A DNA stretch of 8,778 nt from the NCBI GenBank assembly GCA_031284065.1, contig JAITAP010000192.1:1-8778 (forward strand), read 5' to 3'. This DNA is from Prevotellaceae bacterium. Lineage in GTDB: Bacteria > Bacteroidota > Bacteroidia > Bacteroidales > UBA932. Positions within the stretch are counted from its first letter, which is position 1; each line of letters starts with the position of its first letter. Positions 6,474-8,778 of this stretch are shown here, piece after piece. The notes beneath the pieces are model-generated. The model was not told the DNA's origin, ran no database searches, and worked only from the letters and a program-made list of their open reading frames with translations. Both the position numbers and the translations under genes were made by a program.

Positions 6474-7633
6474 GCCGTGCGTCGCTTTTTGCGTCGCGGC
6501 AGCGTCACCGCTCTTATTCTCCTGTCCGTTTCAAGGTAATCCTCCAGCGTTGGCTGCGCTATGAAGTCGTTTTTTTGCAATCCCTCTTCCACCATTTCGG
6601 CAATATCCCGAAAGCCTATTTTGTCGTGCAAAAATGCATCAACGGCGACTTCGTTGGCGGCGTTGACGGCGCAGGCGGCGTTGCCGCCAAGCTTCAGCGC
6701 CTCGTAAGCCAGCGCAAGGCAGCGAAATTTCTCCGTATCGGGCTTTTGGAAGGTCAGGTTGGGGGTTTCGGCAAAGCTGAGGCGGTTTACGTTGAGCGGA
6801 ACTCTTTCGGGATAGCTCAGCGCGTAGGCAATGGGGATGCGCATGTCGGGCGTTCCCAGCTGCGCCTTTACGCTGCCGTCGGCAAACTGCACCATAGAGT
6901 GCACCACGCTCTGCGGATGCACCAGCACCTCTATCTGCTCGGGCTTCAGGTCAAAAAGCCAGCGGGCTTCTATCACCTCAAACCCTTTGTTCATCATGCT
7001 TGCCGAGTCGATGGTAACCTTAGCGCCCATGCTCCACTGCGGGTGCCGCAACGCCTGCTCCCGCGTGGCGCGCTCCAGCTCGTCCGCGCTTGCGTGCAGG
7101 AAAGGCCCCCCCGACGCGGTGAGGTAAATTTTTTCAATGGGGCTGCACTCGCCCGCCAGACATTGAAATATGGCGCTATGCTCCGAGTCCACCGGAGTGA
7201 TGGCGGCGCCGTTTTTTTTCACCAGCTGCCGGATGAGGTCGCCTGCCGCCACCAGCGTTTCCTTGTTCGCCAGCGCCACCTGCTTTTTTGCCTCCACCGC
7301 GCGGATGGTAGGCGCTAACCCCGCAATCCCCACCAGCGACGATATGACCACGTCCACGCCGGGCAGCTGCACCACCTCGTTCACCGCCTCGCTCCCCGCA
7401 AAAACCTTGATGGGCTGGCCGGCAAGCAAGTCCTTCAGCTCGCCGTACCCGGCGCTGTCGGCAATGACCACCGCGTTGGGCTGAAAGCGAACAGCCTGCC
7501 GGGCTAACAGCTGCACGTTGCGGTGCGCCGTGAGCGTCTCCACCTCGTACTTGTCGGGGTGCTGCGCTATCACGTCCAACGCTTGCGTCCCGATAGAGCC
7601 GGTAGAGCCAAGAATGGCAATGCGCTTTTTCAT
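6470..7633 (-). CDS. dxr: 1-deoxy-D-xylulose 5-phosphate reductoisomerase
   Basis: A 387-residue enzyme of normal Dxr length. It catalyses the NADPH-dependent conversion of 1-deoxy-D-xylulose 5-phosphate to 2-C-methyl-D-erythritol 4-phosphate, the committed step of the non-mevalonate isoprenoid pathway, in the cytoplasm. Visible motifs are the NADPH loop GSTGSIG (9-15), LANKET (121-126), PVDSEHSAIFQ (147-157) with metal ligands D149 and E151, SGGPF (174-178), HPQWSMGAKVTIDSAS (197-212), and MMNKGFEVIEA (213-223) with the third metal ligand E222. NAANEVAV (324-331) is the conserved C-terminal signature. The ATG at 7633 shares its A with the TAA of the upstream gene (TAATG), so coupling is likely. 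The C-terminus ends in a very basic tail, RRKKRRTA, encoded just before the flippase overlap. An A8 tract lies at 7219-7212. From memory, rseP often follows dxr in Bacteroidales; here a flippase does. Confidence 0.96.
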   Translation of the reverse strand: MKKRIAILGSTGSIGTQALDVIAQHPDKYEVETLTAHRNVQLLARQAVRFQPNAVVIADSAGYGELKDLLAGQPIKVFAGSEAVNEVVQLPGVDVVISSLVGIAGLAPTIRAVEAKKQVALANKETLVAAGDLIRQLVKKNGAAITPVDSEHSAIFQCLAGECSPIEKIYLTASGGPFLHASADELERATREQALRHPQWSMGAKVTIDSASMMNKGFEVIEARWLFDLKPEQIEVLVHPQSVVHSMVQFADGSVKAQLGTPDMRIPIAYALSYPERVPLNVNRLSFAETPNLTFQKPDTEKFRCLALAYEALKLGGNAACAVNAANEVAVDAFLHDKIGFRDIAEMVEEGLQKNDFIAQPTLEDYLETDRRIRAVTLPRRKKRRTA

Positions 7634-8481
7634 TAGAAAACGATGTATTGTTCGGGGTTTACAGGCGTGCCGCTATTCCAAATTTCAAACTCCACCGCGT
7701 CTGCGTTGGCAATGGCAATAATTTCTCCGGCGCTCACGCGTGCGCCCGCCTGCTTAAAGAGCTGCTTGTTGTTTTTATACACGGTGATAATATTCAGCTC
7801 GTGCTGAATGGTTATCACGTACCCGTTTTCGACAGTCCAGCTGGCGGCAACCAAGGTTCCGTCGAGGGTAGCCATCACCGCGCTGCCGGGGGCAGAGGCT
7901 ATGCAAATGCCAAGCCGCTGCTCCTGCGGGCTGAAGGCGCTCGTTACTTTTCCCCGTACAGGCGGGTAGAAGTGCAGGTTGCCCACGCTCGGCGAATTTT
8001 CGTTGGAGTTCAGCATGGTCAGGTTTTGCAGCTCCACCTCCTCCACCTGACGGCGAAACAGCGAGTCGTCAATGGAGTGGGCAACCATTATGCTATTGTA
8101 CCGCTGTCTCAGGGCTGTATCGCTGGCGTCTTCGACGTCAACAGGATCCTTGCCCGACAGTATGAGGTTCAGGTTGTCGTTGTACAGCGCCCAGCGCTGC
8201 ACCTTTTGCTCCAGAGAGTCGAGCCGCTGCGCGTTCTGCACAATGTTGCGCCGCGTTCTGCTGTCGGGGTAGCCGGGGATGAACTCGCGCAGCGGCGTGA
8301 AGGCGATGAGGGATACCACCACCGCTACCACTATTAGCGCAATGGTGCTGAAAAAGGTAAGCACGTTGAGGCGCGAAAGCCGCATGTGCCAGACTTCGGC
8401 ATACGTTATGTCGTTGTAGATAATAAGCCGATACTTGTTTCGGAGCTTGTGGATATAGCGCGATGTTTCTTTCTTTGCCAT
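7633..8481 (-). CDS. Membrane-anchored M23/LytM-fold protein lacking zinc ligands
   Basis: A 282-residue protein. The N-terminal 40 residues are basic and cytoplasmic (YIHKLRNKYRLIIYND), residues about 41-62 form one membrane segment, about 80-150 look like a short coiled coil, and about 170-282 form a LytM/M23 domain facing the periplasm. Active M23 enzymes bind zinc through H-x-x-x-D and H-x-H. Here the first site reads RLGIC (R189, C193) and the last reads AVEFE (A262, E264), with the preceding loop shortened. Only the middle H227 is kept. So the fold is recognisable from DGTLVAASW, GYVITIQHE and the ending NPEQYIVF, but hydrolysis is unlikely. A scaffold or hydrolase-activating role is inferred. 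ATG at 8481 is chosen because it gives the usual MAKK start; an upstream TTG at 8526 would overlap the promoter. It is the first gene of the dxr-flippase group. Confidence 0.85.
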   Translation of the reverse strand: MAKKETSRYIHKLRNKYRLIIYNDITYAEVWHMRLSRLNVLTFFSTIALIVVAVVVSLIAFTPLREFIPGYPDSRTRRNIVQNAQRLDSLEQKVQRWALYNDNLNLILSGKDPVDVEDASDTALRQRYNSIMVAHSIDDSLFRRQVEEVELQNLTMLNSNENSPSVGNLHFYPPVRGKVTSAFSPQEQRLGICIASAPGSAVMATLDGTLVAASWTVENGYVITIQHELNIITVYKNNKQLFKQAGARVSAGEIIAIANADAVEFEIWNSGTPVNPEQYIVF

Positions 8482-8515
8482 GCAAAAAGTATTAGGGCTA
8501 ATTAAGAATAGCGGG

Positions 8516-8546
8516 CAAATGTACAAAAAATTTTCCGGAGTGGAAA
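8516..8546 (-). promoter_or_regulatory. Candidate promoter of the LytM-dxr-flippase operon
   Basis: On the minus strand TACATTTG (8523-8516) matches the Bacteroidota -7 consensus TAnnTTTG exactly. A TTTC (8546-8543) lies 19 bases upstream, close to the -33 TTTG/TTG element but with one mismatch. The predicted start of transcription would leave a leader of roughly 25 to 30 bases before the ATG at 8481. Position and orientation fit a promoter for the three-gene group. Confidence 0.55.
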
Positions 8547-8778
8547 CAGGTAGCGATTCAAATTGGTTGTTTTAGCACACAGAGGGCGCAAATTAAACAG
8601 ATTAACGCAAATTTTATTCACTTCTCCGGCGGCGCAAATCTGCTTAGCTGTGCGCCAACATGCAGTATTACGACGCTGTATATCGGACGGTACTACTCCA
8701 AGCGTTCAACGGATTTAACCCAAGACCTGATATTGCGCCTAATTCTATTACCCATTGCCCCGATTTTTCAACGCCCAA
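8547..8778. other. Non-coding right edge with degenerate short repeats
   Basis: No gene is supported here. CGCAAAT occurs three times (starting 8587, 8606 and 8633) within phrases like AAACAGATTAACGCAAAT, a style of degenerate intergenic repeat seen in many bacterial genomes. A 6-bp inverted repeat, GGCGCA/TGCGCC, spans 8631-8656 with a 14-base loop and no T-tract. Beyond 8660 both strands happen to be open to the edge for about 37-39 codons, with no recognisable product. Confidence 0.4.

Noticed and set aside
6464..7318. Plus-strand open frame of 284 codons opposite dxr
   Set aside because: Fully antisense to a dxr gene with all motifs intact; no recognisable domain.
8482..8526. Fifteen-residue N-terminal extension of the LytM protein from TTG 8526
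   Set aside because: The extension runs through the candidate -7 element, and the ATG at 8481 gives the usual MAKK start.
8660..8778. Open frames at the right edge on both strands (plus from ATG 8660; minus ending at TAA 8668-8670)
   Set aside because: Only 37-39 codons each, overlapping each other, with no recognisable product. Either could be a real partial gene, but nothing distinguishes them.

Overview
The window looks like chromosomal housekeeping DNA from a member of the Bacteroidota. The sequence evidence is the protein families and their order: a membrane-anchored LytM/M23 protein next to dxr, a MOP-type flippase, and dut followed by a TPR protein and an EnvC-like protein. Two promoter-like sites also fit the Bacteroidota consensus (TTG, about 19 bases, TAnnTTTG), and most starts lack a Shine-Dalgarno sequence. 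Base composition is roughly balanced in the genes. The region upstream of dut is clearly AT-rich. I cannot name a genus.

All seven complete genes lie on the minus strand, so they are read from high to low coordinates. They form two tightly packed groups. The first (8481 to 4977) encodes a single-pass membrane protein with a zinc-ligand-less LytM domain, then dxr, then a polysaccharide/lipid flippase. These genes overlap by 1 base (TAATG) and 4 bases (ATGA). The second (4747 to 157) encodes dut, a secreted TPR protein, an EnvC-like coiled-coil/LytM protein and DNA polymerase IV (dinB). The TPR and EnvC genes overlap by 4 bases (GTGA). A 229-base spacer separates the groups. It holds three clear short hairpins, a weaker fourth one and an AT-rich stretch in front of dut.

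Functionally the window mixes envelope biogenesis and DNA maintenance. Dxr makes isoprenoid precursors, which supply the undecaprenyl carrier whose glycan-linked forms are substrates of flippases of this superfamily. The two LytM proteins probably scaffold or activate peptidoglycan processing rather than cut it, because both lack key zinc ligands. Dut removes dUTP and DinB performs translesion synthesis.

The left edge (1-90) may hold the first 30 codons of another minus-strand gene with its own promoter. The right edge (8527-8778) holds the promoter region of the first operon and degenerate short repeats, with no gene I can support. I saw no mobile element, CRISPR array, tRNA, rRNA or defence system. 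The points most worth a second look are the hairpin cluster, the paired LytM pseudoenzymes, the long A-tracts inside dinB, envC and dxr, and the edge gene with an almost leaderless promoter.
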